64,000 nucleotides of DNA from Porogramme epimiltina (GCA_900155495.1 FTLJ01000395.1:124001-188000); one strand, 5' to 3'. Shown: positions 32,037 to 44,962, numbered from the stretch's first letter. The notes: generated from the letters alone by a model not told the origin. Made by a program: numbers and translations.

Positions 32037-33550
32037 ATGGCGGTCAGCGCAAGGACATCCGAGTTTCGCCAAGCCGTGAGCGATAAGGAGAACACTCTCC
32101 CGGAAGCGAAACGTCGTAAACTGTCTCGACCCGCCAAGCGCTCGACCCCGGAAAGTGAGAGGTTGGAGGCATTGAATAAGGAGTACGTGAAGGAGGCCTA
32201 CAACGTCGTAAGTACACCATGCACGAGGACTATTAGCAGATGGATTCAGCAGGCATCTCCCTGGCCCAGCTCAATCACATTAGCACCTTGACTCGAATGC
32301 TTTCATCCGTACGGAAGGCATATTTGAATGTCGACGCTCGCAATCCACCCATGCTACGCCAGTCAAGTCGCACAATAGACATAGCTGGTGGCGACCAGTC
32401 GTGGGCCGATATCCGCAGCCTAACGAACGAGGAGCGGGACCAGATTGACCTACAAGCACGGGTCATCCTGTCTCGATGCAAGGACCGAGTTGCTCAGTTG
32501 GAAGAGCTCGAGAAACGTGAGTCTTGATCATCATCCTTGCACCCTTGTCCGCTCCGCCATCCGCCATACTGTGTGTTGTTTCGCACAAAGCACGAGCTGT
32601 ATCGTGGCCTCCGTCGTGCGTCCGCATGCGGCACTCTTGCGGAGACGGGCGGCCAGAGTGCGGGTAACTGTAACCCAGCTACCACGTCTCTACGACCATC
32701 CTTCCACGTCCGTCTTTCACCGTGTTTCCTTCAGACTAAAAACGCCTATATAGGTCGCGCCGCCCTCGTCGCGAGCCAACAGAACCCGCTCACGCGCCTC
32801 CTCCCCGCCCGGCTCCGGCAAGACGACGCGGCGGCCGCGTCCGACTTCGTCGCCGCGCACCACGCCTCCATGACCTGGTACCTCTCCCGGCGGCTCGCGG
32901 ACGCCGGCCAGCTCCTGCGCGACATGCAGGAGGAGCGCATGAAGCGGCAGCTCGAGCGCACGCGCACGCTCGGGTCCGGCGCCGCGCGCGACGCCGTCTT
33001 CCTCGGGGCGGGAGTGCAGGCGCAGGCGCAGTCGCAGCACCTGCCCGTGCCGCCGTCCCCCGCCGAGTCGTCCGCGAGCGGGAGCTGGCTCGGCGGCGCA
33101 TCAAACCTTGCGTCGAGCTTCGCGTCCGCGCTCGACCCGCGCCAGGGGCAACTGCAGCAACAGCAGCAGCCGGCGTCGGCGCTGCGCGACGAGTGGCTGT
33201 CGGAGACGGACGAGGAGGAGCTGGAGCTGTCGGCGTCGCAGATCCAGCAGTTCGAGGAGGAAAACGCGAACATCCTGCAGTCCGTGCAGGACACGCTCCA
33301 GTCGGTGCAGCAGGCGGAGGCGCGGCTCATGGAGATCAGCGCGCTCCAGATGGAGCTCGTTACGCATCTCACGCGGCAGACGGAGCAGACGGAGCAGCTG
33401 TACGAGGACGCGATCGCCACCGCGGCGACGGTCGAGAAGGGCAACGAGCAGCTCAAGGAGGCGCGGCGGAGGGCGCGGGACGGACGCAAGTGGATTCTGA
33501 TCTTCCTCATCGGTGCTAGCCTGTCGCTCCTCTTCCTGCACTACTATTGA
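32037..33550 (+). CDS. UFE1 / syntaxin-18-type ER t-SNARE
   Basis: ER Qa-SNARE for Golgi-to-ER retrograde fusion. N-terminal block SARTSEFRQAVSDKENTLPE, then basic residues; exon 2 has HISTLTRMLSSVRKAYLNVD and DEERDQIDLQAR-type acidic helices (actual NEERDQIDLQARVILSRCKD), the family N-terminal domain. Exon 3 (from about 32754) contains NPLTRLLPARLRQD and a long Ala/Gln-rich coil. The SNARE motif spans roughly QQFEEENANILQSVQDTLQS through QTEQTEQLYEDAIATAATVE. A single C-terminal anchor, KWILIFLIGASLSLLFLHYY, ends the protein. The acceptor of intron 1 is uncertain (32240 or about 32269). Glutamine codon runs are present near 33150. Confidence 0.88.
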
Positions 33551-33738
33551 ACACTGTTTTTGTCATCGGATTATGCTCGTATATATTCGGATAGAATTAG
33601 GTCCATGTTCTAGTTATTTAGATGCACGGTGTCTAGGCGTCCTAAGAAGTTAAGAAGTGTCCTCCAAGCTACATACGCCAAATCCATCAAGAAGTCAACC
33701 CGTGTATCAAAACACTGCAACAGAAATGAATGTGCCCG

Positions 33739-35000
33739 TCAGGCAGAGGAACCATCGTACCTTGACCGAGATTCACGATGAGGGCCCAGGAGTGGAGCAC
33801 CTTCTTCGGCCTCCTCTATTGCCTCCGCAGCAAGTTCGTCTACTTCGGGAGGAATACCCTCGAGGTGGCGGATCTCCCTCCTCATCAGGCGATAGATAAT
33901 CCTGTGGTATGTTAGGCATCTCATTGAAGCCGTCGTCGCATATGAAACGTACCAGCTCGCGATGATAGTGATTAGCACCCCGCCAACCGTAATGGACACA
34001 TTCAGAATTTTCGTTGCTAGACAGACACATATAAGTAAGGGCCGGCACGAATACTCAGTGACCTACTTGTGTCCATGTGCGATCTCTGTTCTCCGTCAGA
34101 GAGCGAGGCGAGGCGAGACCCGACAAGCACAAAGACGGCGATCTTCGGGAAGACAACAAATGTTGCCAGGAAGAACTGCCAGAGTGCAACAGATTGTATA
34201 GACTACGTCATATGCACAGAGTCAGAGGGGAGCCAGTTTAATAACGAGTGTGGCTATACTCACTGCAAAAAGTGTGTTCGAGTAAACCCATGGAGGAAAC
34301 GGGGATGCGCGGATAAGCATGATCAAGGGGAGGCCCTTGGTGGCCTAATTTCGAGGGAAGACGTTATGACGCAGGCCACGGCCATAGCAAGACGATAAGG
34401 AGCTCACGATTACTGTCTCCAACGCCTGCCACTTCTCATTTGACTCTGAGAACTTGCGCAGCCTGTTCTTGAACAGGTAGCGGAGCGCGACGAACGTCAC
34501 GGCCGATCCGAAGAGGGAGCCGCACGCGGCGATAGGGAAGCCCTTCATTCCATATGCATATCCACAGAGGGTGATAAGTGTGGTATGGCCGACAGCCGGA
34601 GGGAAGGATATGACGACTAGCCAGGGCGTGAGAAGGGGTATTCTTGGGGCTTAGGAGAGGAGCACCAGCAGAGGGGTACGCACAGAACACGGCGGTGAGG
34701 ATCAGCCAACCATACTGGTAGTGGCTGATCTTCTGCGCAAAGTTATACATGGCTTGTCCAATGCGGTCGGGGCCAATGTAGACGAAAGTTGCCCCTAGTG
34801 CGATATAGAGGCAAAAGGTAGCCCATAGCATCAGCTGCGGTGATAGGGTTTAGCCGCTTGTAGAACGACATGAAGGAGAAGACGTCTCGCACCTTGTACC
34901 GCAGACCGAGATGTCTGTACCGGTGGAGCGCCGCAGCGGAATAGGTCCTCGCCTTAGCGAACAGGACACGGGGCAGGGACTTGAAGCCTCCCGCAGACAT
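33739..35000 (-). CDS. TVP38/TMEM64-family (SNARE-associated/VTT domain) membrane protein
   Basis: Multi-pass Golgi or vesicle membrane protein of the VTT/DedA superfamily. N-terminal soluble part MSAGGFKSLPRVLFAKARTY and VRDVFSFMSFYKRLNPITAA. Helices and loops follow: LMLWATFCLYIALGATFVYI; FAQKISHYQYGWLILTAVF; GYAYGMKGFPIAACGSLFGS / AVTFVALRYLFKNRL (VTT glycine-rich loop); ETVISKGLPLIMLIRASPFP / PWVYSNTLFA (the conserved RxSPxPPW re-entrant motif); a late helix ending IIASWIIYRLMRREIRHLEG. It ends with a Glu-rich tail (PPEVDELAAEAIEEAEEGAP). Short introns split the helices. It converges on UFE1 with about 190 bp between stops. Confidence 0.83.
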
Positions 35001-35576
35001 GTCGATTGGTGTAAAGAGCGTAGAGGTGCCACAAGGCTAATGTCCGATGGGGGGCGAGGAAGGAGGGATATGAGGAAGTGCTGCTGCCGGGAGTGCGCGT
35101 CGTGCCGCGATGGTGAGAGTTGTTGACGTACCAGTCAGGCGCTGACTGGGGTGCATCGTGCGCAGTCATCGTGCCCATAAGTAGAGGCCTTGGATTCGGA
35201 ATGATGCCATTCGGAATGCTCGGTGTGCGCCCGGACATGCTGCGTCGGGACCGGGCGAGAATGCGGTGACGGGCTTGTGCATTTGGTCGGGCGGCGAAGA
35301 GCAAAGAACGATATTCCGGCTCGAAGACGCGGTCTTGCGACACTCGAGAGTCGAGACCTGGGTGAACAGCTGGGCGTCTAGGGGAGATCGCGATTCGCGG
35401 GGTCGGGCCGGAGACTACCGCAGTACGCGACACATTTTGACCTCGTTCAGTGGCAAGGATGGGCGAGCCGAAGCTTCTCCGTGCAGCCGGGCACCGTCCC
35501 AAACGTGCACAAACCAAAGTCTCCACAGCACCGGCTGCGGTGTCTCTCCTGCGCGCCACCTATCTCTGCTCGCACC
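35001..35576. promoter_or_regulatory. Divergent spacer, TVP38-like / DDX60-like
   Basis: 576 bp between outward-facing start codons. Open frames here lack motifs and most likely belong to 5' UTRs. No other structure seen. Confidence 0.45.
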
Positions 35577-38500
35577 ATGGATTTGGACGATTTCGATGCC
35601 GCCCTCGCTGCACTCCCGCTTGACGACGAGCCTATCGTGCAAAGCCAAGATGCGAAAGAGGCCGTGGCGTACATCGACCGAGAGTGGTATACCCTCGTGA
35701 ACAGGCGAGGGAGGTGGATGGACCTGATCGGAGACTATGCTGGCAGTGAGCCTTTCGTGGTGGATGGTATGTATTAATACTCTCTCGAGTGTGTTGGTTG
35801 TGTACTCAGACTCTTGACGTACAAAGGCGAAGCCCTCGTCCAGCTAGTCCTCGATGATCCCCTCCTCGCCTTGGGTAGGGGAGACGGTGCGTAGCAATAC
35901 CTAGTGCACCATCGGTACATTCTCACGACGGATTGCTGCAGACATAAGCTTCCAGAGCATCCATGCTGTGTACGCGCTCGAGCGCATTCTTCGCGACATT
36001 TCCCGGAGGTCAGATTCCTATGAGATAGTATTCTGGCATGGTAAGGATCTTCTACACGTTTGAACGTACTACTGAGACCTAAATGGCAACAGAGAGACGG
36101 TTCTTGACGCTGCCATACGGCGAGACCAACTATGTGTCGGGCTCCCGCTCGCTCGCGCGCCACATACTATTCGAACACCTCAAAACGCTCGATCTGCCTC
36201 TCCATACGTTTCTCGGCCTCTCCGATCCGAATTGGATAGCCTACCAAAAACTCAAGAAGGTGGGAGGTTCTTCTAAGACATCGTTACTGCGGTGGCTCAT
36301 TACGATTGTAGCCCATGTTTGTTATGACCATTGACGGAGGAATCCTCGACGAAGCCTCGTCTGATTCCCTATCCGAGAGCGTACTTCTTCAGCGTGTCTT
36401 CTTGTACTCGCTACTTGCTCAAGGTGTCTCGGTCACATTGCTTCGTGGCGCAGAGTACAGGGACTCGAAGGTACGCGCCCCATGGTCGATGATTTTAAAC
36501 CTTATTCATTGATTGGGTAGATCATGTCCTTTGTTTACGAGCAACGTCCCGAAAATGACCCCAGAGCACGATTTAATGAAAAGTTCTGGACAGCTGTAGC
36601 AGCCGCATCGTCGTCTCTGTCCGTACGAGAGAAGCAAACGCGCCTGGGAATTCCACTCCAACCACTCAGTCTTGATGTTGACGGATCCCAAGATCCCATA
36701 GCTCGATTCATCCGCCGGGTCTCTCAATCAGGGGAACTAAAGCACGAGCATTCCCCTGCTCTCCTTCAACTATTCGCTGCGCACATGCTCTGCGTACCCC
36801 TCCTCGGCCTCAAAGAGAGAGCAAGACCTCCTGTCCCTTTCTCAAAGGACCTGACGACTACCGTCGTTGCATTCCTCGTTAGGATATTCATCCTCCTCGA
36901 AAACATCGCTACTCCCTCCAACGTCGACGGAAGAGTTTTCGCTGCTCTCCTTGATACAATCCTTCGCACCGAACAAACGTCTTTGGACTCATTGATTGGC
37001 CCGCAGCTGACGACTCAACTCAGTGCATTGTGGCAATCACACAATCTCGCTGCCCCGGACTTTACGGCTCTCCGCAACAGCTTCCCTCCCTCTCCTGTTG
37101 CACAGACTCGGAGCGAGGAAGACGAGCGTCCGGCTCTGAGCATGCTCCCTTTCAGCCACCCCCTCTTCGACGAAGAGATGTCCTCGATACAGATTGAGGC
37201 TGATGAAGAGAGTGAAGAGGAAGACGAGGAGGCCCACTTGGAGTTCAGCACGGTTTACGAGGATACGCAGCACTGGCACAACCACAAGCGAGCGATCCTT
37301 CCTCCTCATATGGGAGGGAGCGACAACATCAGGCCGATGGACGAGAGGCAGAAGAGGCGGCAGCTGCGGAGCGAGCAGCGGTTCATGTCGAAGCTTCAGT
37401 GGCAAGCGGAGACGTTGACGGGTGCGCTGGGTAGCCCATTGCAGCAGATCGTTATTCCCAGCGCGGCTTCCGCAAGGAAATCGAGGATAGCTGCGCAGCC
37501 AACTCCCAAGGTCGAGGTGCGCGCCATCTGTGTTTCCACCCTGAGTAGTCTCTCATTGAGATCATCATTTTTATAGGAAGCAAAGCCGGCAAAGCCGGCC
37601 AAGGGCGCGGGCGGGAAGAAGGGAAAGAAGGAGACCCTCTCATCGGCAGACAAGATCCGTCTCGCAAACCAGGCCAAGAAACAGGCGAAGGAAGACGACT
37701 CAAACGTCACGTGGTGGCGCGAGCAGTTGTCCGCCCTCGACGAAAAGCCGACGACGTCGTCCAAAATCACCGCCCTCGAGACCCTCATGCGCAACAAGCG
37801 CACCAAGGAGGGCTGGCTTGCCGCCGAAGCACGCCTGTACCGTCTCCACCTCGAGCTCGCACGCTGGCTCGACGACGACTCCCGCGAAGACGCCTCCGTG
37901 CGCGACCGCTTCACCGTGTCGGTGATGTGCATGGTGAAGGATCTGTACGAGTCGAAGGACCTCTTTCCCAAGGTGGCCGAGAAGCTCGCGATGGTGCTCA
38001 TCGCGCTCGGGTTTGCGGACTACATCGAATCGTTCGAGGCGGCGGCGACGGTGTCCAAGGAGGACCGCTCGCTGAACTTTGACTTCGTCAAGCTCGTGAA
38101 ATCGAAGAGCGGGAGCGCGGTGTACAAGTGGATGCGCATCAAGGAGGAGCCGGTGGTGTGGCAGCTGAGGCTGTTCGGCGAGTTCATGGACCGTAGCATG
38201 GACAGCCAGAGCGACCCGCGGGTGTCGTTCAAGCCCGATGCGTGGCAAAGGAAGGTGCTAGACTGCTTGGACAGGAACGAGTCTGTGCTGGTTGCTGGTG
38301 AGTGATCTGCCTGGGGACCACGTTTCGTACCAGGCTGACACTAGACTTTAGCCCCGACGAGTGCGGGGAAGACGTTCATCTCGTACTATGCTATGGAAAG
38401 GCTGCTTCGAACGTCTGACGACGATATCTTGGTGTATGTTGCGCCTACGAAGGCACTAGTCAGCCAGATCGCTGCCGAGGTGTACGCACGATTCAGGAAG

Positions 38501-41500
38501 GAGCTCGGTTCCAGTGAGTACCGCATACCATCCTCTCAAATGCGGAGCTAATGACCCCTCTTCGCAGAGGCTTGTTGGGCTATCCACACTCGTGACTACC
38601 GTGTGCACAACCCCCAGAATTGTCAGATCCTTGTCACAGTCCCGGAGATGCTGGCGATAATGCTTCTTTCGCCGCCGCTGGCTCGGACTTGGACCCCGAG
38701 GATCAAGAGGTATGTTACCTGTCCGTCACCTCTTCTCGAACGCGCGCTGACCTAGTTCCAGGATCATCCTGGATGAGATCCATACCATTGGCCAGCAGGA
38801 AGGCGGCGCTGTTTGGGAGCAGATTATTCTACTCGCCCCATGCCCTCTTATGTGAGCTCCTTCATCGCTTTCCCCCAAATTTGACACTCACTTGCCTATA
38901 GCGGTTTATCGGCAACTATTGGAGAGCCAGAGAAGTTCAACGCGTGGCTAGCGTCAGTCCAAGAGGCACACGGATTCAAGCACACCTTCATCCACCACCC
39001 ACACCGGTATTCTCACCTTCGCAAGTTCACGTATCTTCTTCAAGCCAAACACGAACCCGGCGTATTCGATGGTCTCCCCGAGCACCGCAAGACCGACCGG
39101 ATGCGATTCGTTCACCCGATCTCTATGCTATCGTTCGGCGCGCGCCATCTCCCTCCTGACTTTTCCTTGGAAGCTGCTGACTGTCTCTCGCTCTACCGCG
39201 CATTCGAGCCCCACCGAAGCCAACTTCCTTTTGACCTCGAGCAACTAAACCCCAATCTCTTCTTCAAGAACGCTAGTGGCGCGTTGCTGAGGCAGAAGGA
39301 CATCCTGCGCTACGAGGCCGCCCTATCAGAGTGCATCTCTACTTTGATCGACTCCACGGACCCGCAAGACCAGACATCCGTGCTGAACAGCATCATCAAG
39401 AACGTCTCTGACCCCGTCACAGAGAAGATTGACCCGAGATACATTCCAGACTCAAAGACGTTCTACACCAATCTAATCACTCTCATTTCGGATCTGCATG
39501 CAGACGGAGATCTAGTAAGTCACGTACCCCGTTCTGAAGGATAGCAACGCCCTAACGCATGCTCTTCCGCAGCCTGCGCTTCTCTTCAATTTCGATCGCA
39601 AGGTCTGCGAGAAGATGGCCCAGTCGATCCTCGAAGTCCTCGAAGCATCAGAGGAACGCTGGCGCGAGACGAACCCTGAGTGGAAGCGCAAGATCAGGCA
39701 ATGGGAGGCATGGGTGTCCAGGGCTAAGGAGCGTGAGCGGCAGGCTGAGCGGCTCAAGAAAGTCAAGAAGGACGACGACAAGTCGGCGGGGGCGGCGGAG
39801 CCCGAGACAAGCTGGGAGGCATCGTTCAACCCCGAAGAGCCGTCACCGCAATTCTCATTTGCAGGCATGTCCCCCGCGTTCACCAAGGAAGACTTGGACG
39901 CGGAGATCCAGAGCCTCTCGCGCTGGAACTCTGCACCAGATTGGGCTCTGAACGGTCTTCGGAGGGGCATTGGTGTGCACCACTCCGGTATGAACAAGCA
40001 CTACCGTACCCTCGTGGAAAGGTGAGGCGTGTGCAATGCCGTTCGCTTCTTCTTATGAATAACCTTGTTATAGTTTATACCGGGCTGGGTACCTGCGCGT
40101 GGTCATTGCAACAGGTGAGTCGTGTGCATGATACGAATCTCGTTTCCTCACGCGTCTCTAGGAACGCTGGCGCTTGGTATCAACGCCCCTACAAGGACCT
40201 CAGTGTTTTGCGGAGATTCTCCCTTCCTTACTGCCCTCATGGTATGTTGTCGTCTTGGAGAATAATTCTGAGGTGATCTGACTCGTTTCCCAGTTCCGTC
40301 AATGTGCCGGCCGAGGTATGTGTTAAGTTTGTTATTCTCCAACGTGCAGCTAATGTAGAACGTCATCAGCGGGGCGCAGAGGATTCGACCTTCTAGGAAA
40401 GGTTGTTTTCTACAGCCTTCCCGTGGACAGATGCCAGCGACTTGTGCTGTCAAAATTACCATCGCTTGGTGGCAACTTCCCACTGACCTCCACCATGGTC
40501 CTGCGACTATTCAACCTACTCCAAGGCTCGAACGACGCCCCTGTTGCACGCGACGCCATCAAGAGCATACTTCGCTTACCTCACATCAGCTTCGTCTCCG
40601 AAGTTGGCCGGGAGCAGATTCTCCACCACATCCGATTCAGTATCGACTATCTGCGCCGCTCCGGCCTCCTCGACTCACAGGGAAACCCTATCAACCTGTT
40701 CGGTGTCGCTGCACACCTCTATTACACGGAACCTAGTAATGTCGCACTTGTTGCTCTCATGCGTCATGGCGTTATCCACCGCATCTGCAACCAAGCCAGT
40801 TTCATTTCTGCGAAACACGAAATGATGCTACTCTTCTCGCATCTGTTCGGCCGTCGCTATCTCCCCAAGGTATACGCGTCATCCCAGTTCCTGAAGGCCA
40901 TTACGAGGAAATCTCCGTCCAAGGTCGTCCTACCTCCACTCCCGAAAGACGCCCGGAAGGTGCTCCTGGAGCACGAAGACCACATCAGACGTGTCTTTAC
41001 TGGATACGCCCAAGCATACGTTGCCCATCACTCCGCTGAGCTTGGCCAGGATATGCAGCTGCCACTCAGTCGCAAAACCCTGTGCCCGACCGTCTCCGCG
41101 ACCGACACCAACCCGTTTGCAGAACATCTCCGTCGTACCGCCATCTCGTCCACCGTCCGTTCGCCCTTTGTCGCCGCCTCCGGACACAGCGACAACTTCC
41201 GATCTGTCAAGGAGCTCAGCGACACCTCGCGCGACGGCCTGCACTTGAACGAGCACGCCATTCCGACGATGCGGCAATTCACGGCCGTTCTCGGAAAGGA
41301 AGGCGGGGACTCGGACGAGTTCGCGCTCAACGCGTACTTGCTCGACTTCTTCACGCACGGGCAGACGGCGGCGTTGCGGACGGCGAACGGGATTCGGGAC
41401 GGCGAGATGTGGTACGTGCTGCAAGACTTCTCGCTCACGCTCAAGACCATTCGCACGGGCCTCGTACAACTCCTGCAGAAGGCGGCGGCGGCGGACGCGA

Positions 41501-41724
41501 GCAAGGCGGGATCGGTCGCTGGTGATGAGATTTCGGAACTCGACAGTGGGTACGGCACGATGGGTACCGCCGACCCTGCGGAGGCGGATCCCGATGCGGA
41601 AGGCGCAGAACAGGGAGGGTTCAAACGACCCGTTGGGGTGTCGGATAGAGATTGGAAAGTCTACGAGGTGGTGGACGCGGTGACTGCTGAATTTGACGAG
41701 AAGTTCCGCGCCATGTGGGCGTAA
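35577..41724 (+). CDS. DDX60-like superfamily 2 RNA helicase
   Basis: Very large Ski2-related DExH helicase; animal DDX60 acts in antiviral sensing, while the fungal function is largely unknown. N-terminal [19 protein letters not shown] starts a long region with [20 protein letters not shown] and [20 protein letters not shown], characteristic of this group. A Lys-rich linker ([20 protein letters not shown]) precedes the core. Motif [21 protein letters not shown]. Motif Ib region: [13 protein letters not shown]. Motif [22 protein letters not shown]. Motif [23 protein letters not shown]. Motif IV region: [20 protein letters not shown]. Motif [21 protein letters not shown]. Motif [23 protein letters not shown] winged-helix/ratchet-like C-terminal part ends [11 protein letters not shown]. 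Roughly 1,700 residues after introns; all helicase motifs look intact. Confidence 0.9.
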
Positions 41725-42003
41725 GATTTCGGTCCCTTTTTTCAAGATCCAAGCCATATCGTTCTGCTCGTTACAGTCTCATTGCTATGCTTGTTTACCA
41801 TAGACCTCCCTTTGCGTTGCTGTTTTCACCACGCTTTCGAACCAGTAGTTTCAATGTATGCTCTCTTTCTGCTAGCCGTCCTGTCCATTCAATCTTACGT
41901 TGTCTATTCGAAGGTGGCTGTGCGAACATTCTTCAAGTTTGGCGTGATCGAATGGTTCAACCTCAGCACCGTTCTTCCACCATTAGCTCCGTTACGAACC
42001 ACA
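41725..42003. other. Spacer between helicase gene and unknown gene
   Basis: About 280 bp on the same strand. The frame is open upstream of 42004 to 41782 and includes hydrophobic residues, so an earlier start for the next gene cannot be excluded. Confidence 0.4.
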
Positions 42004-43105
42004 ATGCCCTCTCTGTTTCCGCCGCCCTGCCCACAACTGCCTGATTTCAAAAGCATGCTTATCAGAGGGGACTATCATCCCTCAGCGCCGATTCACCTCC
42101 TGCTCTCGTATGCTGCCGCAATCCCGGAGGCGAAAGCAGTCTTCCTGACTCCGCGTCGGGATTCCCTGATGAATGATTTGGCCGACCTCAACGACCATCA
42201 GCTCAACACGTCGAGCGGGTCTGGTAAATGCAATGGAGCCGCCATGCGGACTCAGGTCTTGTACATTCTTATGATAGTATTACAACGAAGAGGGACCCTT
42301 CTGACCACATAATGCCAGCTACCCGCCTACCCTCGCACATCTGCGACTACTGTTGGCAACATTGCACGAGTACAACGACACGATTCACCATAAGAAAACT
42401 ACACTCGATGCTGCACCAGGACTGCTCGTTCTTCATGAGGTGTCGGCGTACCTCATTTCCCAGGCAGTGGACGCTACGTAAGTGGTCCGTCGCATACAGT
42501 TGTATGATCGTTAGGGCTAACTTATGTTCAGTGTTTCCGCGTACCTCTCAATCGTCTCGTCCGCCCTTGCGCTCACTGCACGATGGGCTCCCGGAAGGTA
42601 TGCTTTGACTTGACATTGGGTTATACACATGTGACGCTATACAACCCAGCCTGACGACGTCCAAGCTGGCTATCTTCGACTCTGGGCTCGGCTCGCTGAA
42701 GCTTCCTATACTCCGTTCGCTTACATTCGATGGGGATGACGAAGGATCCACCTCGACTGTGCGGCATCGTGACTCCCTCTCCACGCTACTTGAACGGTAC
42801 TTGGAGTGGAAGGTCGAGTTCCCTGAAGGTGAGCATTTGGATCTAGTATCCATGGGATCGGACTAACGTGTGTGTGTGGATACACAGCCTTTGAGGAAGA
42901 AGGTAGGGCTCTGGGTAGTGACCGAGACGATGTGGTGTATGAGAAGAAGTCTCTGAGGATATGCCGCACTCGAGCTGGCCGGTTGGGTTCTGAGGTTCCA
43001 GAAGACGAGGCTGAGGCTCTCGCTGTAGATACTTGGACGTGGGTCGAGAATCACCAAATCGACGACGACGGACAAGACCGAACAGTGTTCTCGTGGGAGT
43101 CATGA
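42004..43105 (+). CDS. Unrecognised protein with possible degenerate RecA-like fold
   Basis: Five exons, about 290 residues from MPSLFPPPCPQLPDFKSMLI. Hydrophobic strand-like segments are HLLLSYAAAIPEAKAVFLTP (where a RecA-type Walker region would sit, but without GxxxxGK), LAHLRLLLATLHEYNDTIHH, APGLLVLHEVSAYLISQAVD (a Walker-B-like strand), VSAYLSIVSSALALTARWAP and SKLAIFDSGLGSLKLPILRS. An acidic C-terminus follows (EAFEEEGRALGSDRDDVVYE), ending WVENHQIDDDGQDRTVFSWE-S. The layout recalls Rad51-paralogue-like accessory factors such as Psy3 or SWSAP1, but similarity is too weak to name it. Introns were set by frame: TT|GTACAT at about 42250, AC|GTAAGT at about 42479. Confidence 0.65.
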
Positions 43106-43564
43106 AATTCCAACGCTGCTGTGGTGGGTGAACTGGTCAGAGTATTGTATACGTAGGTTTCAATGGACAGCCCAGGTCTTGAAACCCTATGGTCACATAC
43201 CAGAATTATGTACCATATTGCTCTCGTGCCCGTCGATCGTTGCTGTCTCCGTCTTGCCCATTGTACAGTCACCTCTCCGTCGTACGAGATGCTCAGTTAC
43301 CCGGTAGTGTTGCCCTCTTCCTCACATTTGCATGTAAGAACGGTATATTTGATGGATGCTCGCTGTTTACTCGTCCCGGCAGGCTGCCACCCACCCCGAC
43401 ACACGCATGTGAATGTGCGGAGACGCCCAGCGTCCGGGAAGCTCGGAGTTTGGAGCCTGGAACGCCGCGTCGAAAGGGCGTCACCGTGAACGCGTCTTCC
43501 GCCGTGCTGGTGCATCCTCTCTGTCCCACTATTACCTGGAGCGACCCGTTCACCTAATATACGG
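43106..43564. other. Spacer before PEX12
   Basis: About 460 bp: 3' flank of the unknown gene plus the PEX12 promoter. No motif assigned. Confidence 0.45.
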
Positions 43565-44962
43565 ATGGAATCTTTCAATGATGCAGGGGACGACCCTTTC
43601 AAGCCTACCCTCTTCGAGCTCGTCGCGCAGGAGCAGCTCAGGGACCTTCTCCAACCCGCTCTCAAGTACGTCCTCTCGGTGAGGATCCCTAGCTACACAC
43701 TTCGACCAGAATGACAAACATATGACAGGTGTTTGCGCAATCGTATCCACGGTACCTCCTCCGGATAGTTAACCGACATGAGGAATTCTACGCCCTCCTG
43801 ATGTTCTTCGTCGAGAGACACTATCTCCGCACGCAAGGTGCGCACGGCCTACTCTGACACTCTGGGTGAGGCGTGACGCGGATGGGGCGTAGGCGCATCG
43901 TTTGCGGAGAACTTCTACGGCCTGAAGAGGCGGCGGGCCCCACTGTTCAAGACCGACCGGGCCCGGAGCGCGGTCGGCGGCGTGCTCGCGGAGGAGAAGC
44001 TGCGGGACAGGGAGATATGGCGTTCGCTCTTCCTCCTGGTGCGTCAACGCGTTCGCCCCAGCTTGTCTTCTTATTCGCTTATACGTCCCACGCGCACAGG
44101 TCGGGCTGCCGTATGCGCGCGCAAAAGCCCAAGACTACTTTGAGGAGCTGGGAGGGGGCGCACAGACGGATCTCATGGAGGACACGCGCTCTGCGCCCGC
44201 AGATGAGGTGAGTTTAGGGGACGCCCGTCTTGGCGTCGGTCTTCTGACCGCCTGTCTGTGCAGTCGTGGAAAGGCCGTCTGCGGCGGGCATACAAGGTGG
44301 CGTACCCGTGGGCGAACTCGGCGTTCGAGCTGTGGCTGCTGGTGTACAACATTGCGTACCTGTTCGAGCGCACGCCGCACTACCGGCCGTGGCTGGCGTG
44401 GGTCGGCGTCGACCTCCGGCGAGTGGGTATCGATGACATAGTGAGTGCTACACCCTCCCGTGTTTACGCAGGAAAAGGCGCGATGCTGACGAGCACACAG
44501 CGTGCAGCGCAGGCGGCCGCAGCAGCCCGTCGCAGACCGCCGACGCCGCCAGCGCAGAAGGCTCAGGGCGTGCTGGCGCTGCTCACGCGGCTGCTGTGGA
44601 AGTCGCCGCGACTGCTGCTGGACTCGCTCAAGGTGCTTCTCCCGACGGCGATCTTCTTTGTGAAGTTCCTCGAGTGGTGGTACTCGCCGTCGTCGCCCGC
44701 ACGCGCGCTGTCAACGTCGCCGCAGGGGCCCGCGGTGCCCCCGCCGCGGCTGCACCCGCCGCACCCGCAGGGCGTGCGCGTGGACGACGTGGGGTACGGG
44801 GAGTGTCCGCTGTGCCGGGAGCCGATCGCGAACGCGACGGCGCTGCCGTCGGGGTACGTGTTCTGCTACCGGTGCGCGCACGAGTCGGTGGAGAAGCACG
44901 GGCGGTGTCCGGTCACGCTCATGCGGACGCGGATGTGGCAGCTGAGGAAAATCCTGGTCTGA
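43565..44962 (+). CDS. PEX12: PEX12, peroxisomal RING E3 ligase subunit
   Basis: Peroxisomal membrane RING protein acting with PEX2 and PEX10 to ubiquitinate the import receptor PEX5. Starts [20 protein letters not shown] then [20 protein letters not shown], the PEX N-terminal domain. [20 protein letters not shown] and [20 protein letters not shown] follow, then [20 protein letters not shown] (membrane segment) and a Pro-rich loop. The C-terminal RING is [20 protein letters not shown], then [28 protein letters not shown] and CPV supply zinc ligands; like other PEX12 proteins it has fewer ligands than a canonical RING. Protein ends [10 protein letters not shown]. Five or six exons; the Ala/Arg-rich linker after 44500 is GC-rich. 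Confidence 0.94.

Noticed and set aside
40930..41757. 275-residue - strand open frame
   Set aside because: Antisense to the DDX60-like C-terminal exon, low-complexity, no motif.
42249..42312. Continuation of the unknown gene's first exon to its stop at 42312
   Set aside because: Using the donor TT|GTACAT gives a continuous frame into the next exon, whereas reading on yields an abrupt stop and loses the rest of the protein.
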